From: Casuarina equisetifolia
Taxonomy: Eukaryota > Streptophyta > Magnoliopsida > Fagales > Casuarinaceae
NCBI GenBank assembly: GCA_028551475.1
Contig: CM052354.1
Span: 24,265,258-24,329,257 of the forward strand
DNA length: 64,000 nucleotides
Reading direction: 5' to 3'
A program made the position numbers and the translations under genes. The notes below the pieces were generated by a model, which had not been told where the DNA came from, made no database searches, and saw only the letters and a program-made list of their open reading frames with translations. Of this stretch, positions 63,784-64,000 are shown in pieces (within the stretch, counting starts at the first letter, position 1; every line of letters begins with the position of its first letter).

Positions 63784-64000
<217 letters not shown>

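Overview
This is plant nuclear DNA, most likely from a eudicot. It is AT-rich, its genes have many introns, and it carries receptor-like kinases (RLKs) of the LRR VIII-2 (LRR plus malectin) family, a gene resembling style cell-cycle inhibitor 1 (SCI1), an Athila/Gypsy-like LTR element and a plant L1-type LINE. I could not fix the species from sequence alone. The window is mainly a decaying tandem array of LRR VIII-2 RLK genes, bordered on the right by a 2-alkenal reductase gene.

Layout, left to right. (1) 1-535: the 3' end of an RLK on the + strand (RLK-A). (2) 2884-6048: SCI1, + strand, four exons. (3) 6560-8540: a mosaic of RLK upstream-type flank, a second and broken copy of SCI1 exon 4, a short RLK C-terminal scrap and an unidentified coding-like piece. 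(4) 8748-20654: RLK-B, - strand, with decayed extracellular exons and intact kinase exons. Its kinase 3' half is tandemly duplicated (8748-11215 and 11216-13671). (5) 24104-38462: RLK-C, - strand. It is a pseudogene with a lost DFG aspartate and an early stop, and it has lost its signal, malectin and several LRR exons. A young gag-only LTR element (26913-33702, 1644-bp LTRs, 5-bp target duplication) sits in one of its introns. (6) 38880-39060: an orphan RLK 3' end. (7) 41789-53520: RLK-D, - strand, 24 exons. It is the only complete copy and predicts 1032 residues: signal peptide, LRRs, malectin domain, TM segment and an RD kinase. (8) 57421-63180: RLK-E, - strand, heavily decayed, with a LINE in its transmembrane exon. 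(9) 63784-64000: the last exon of a 2-alkenal reductase, - strand.

The RLKs are expected to be plasma-membrane receptors. RLK-D is the only one that can supply a full receptor; the rest are partial or dead copies. Exon-by-exon comparison shows that B and C lost LRR and malectin exons by separate deletions, that B and D share upstream sequence, and that intergenic blocks have been reshuffled. I found no RNA genes, no CRISPR array and no clear new multi-gene system. The most unusual items are the partly homogenised kinase duplication, the SCI1/RLK mosaic and the modular exon loss.
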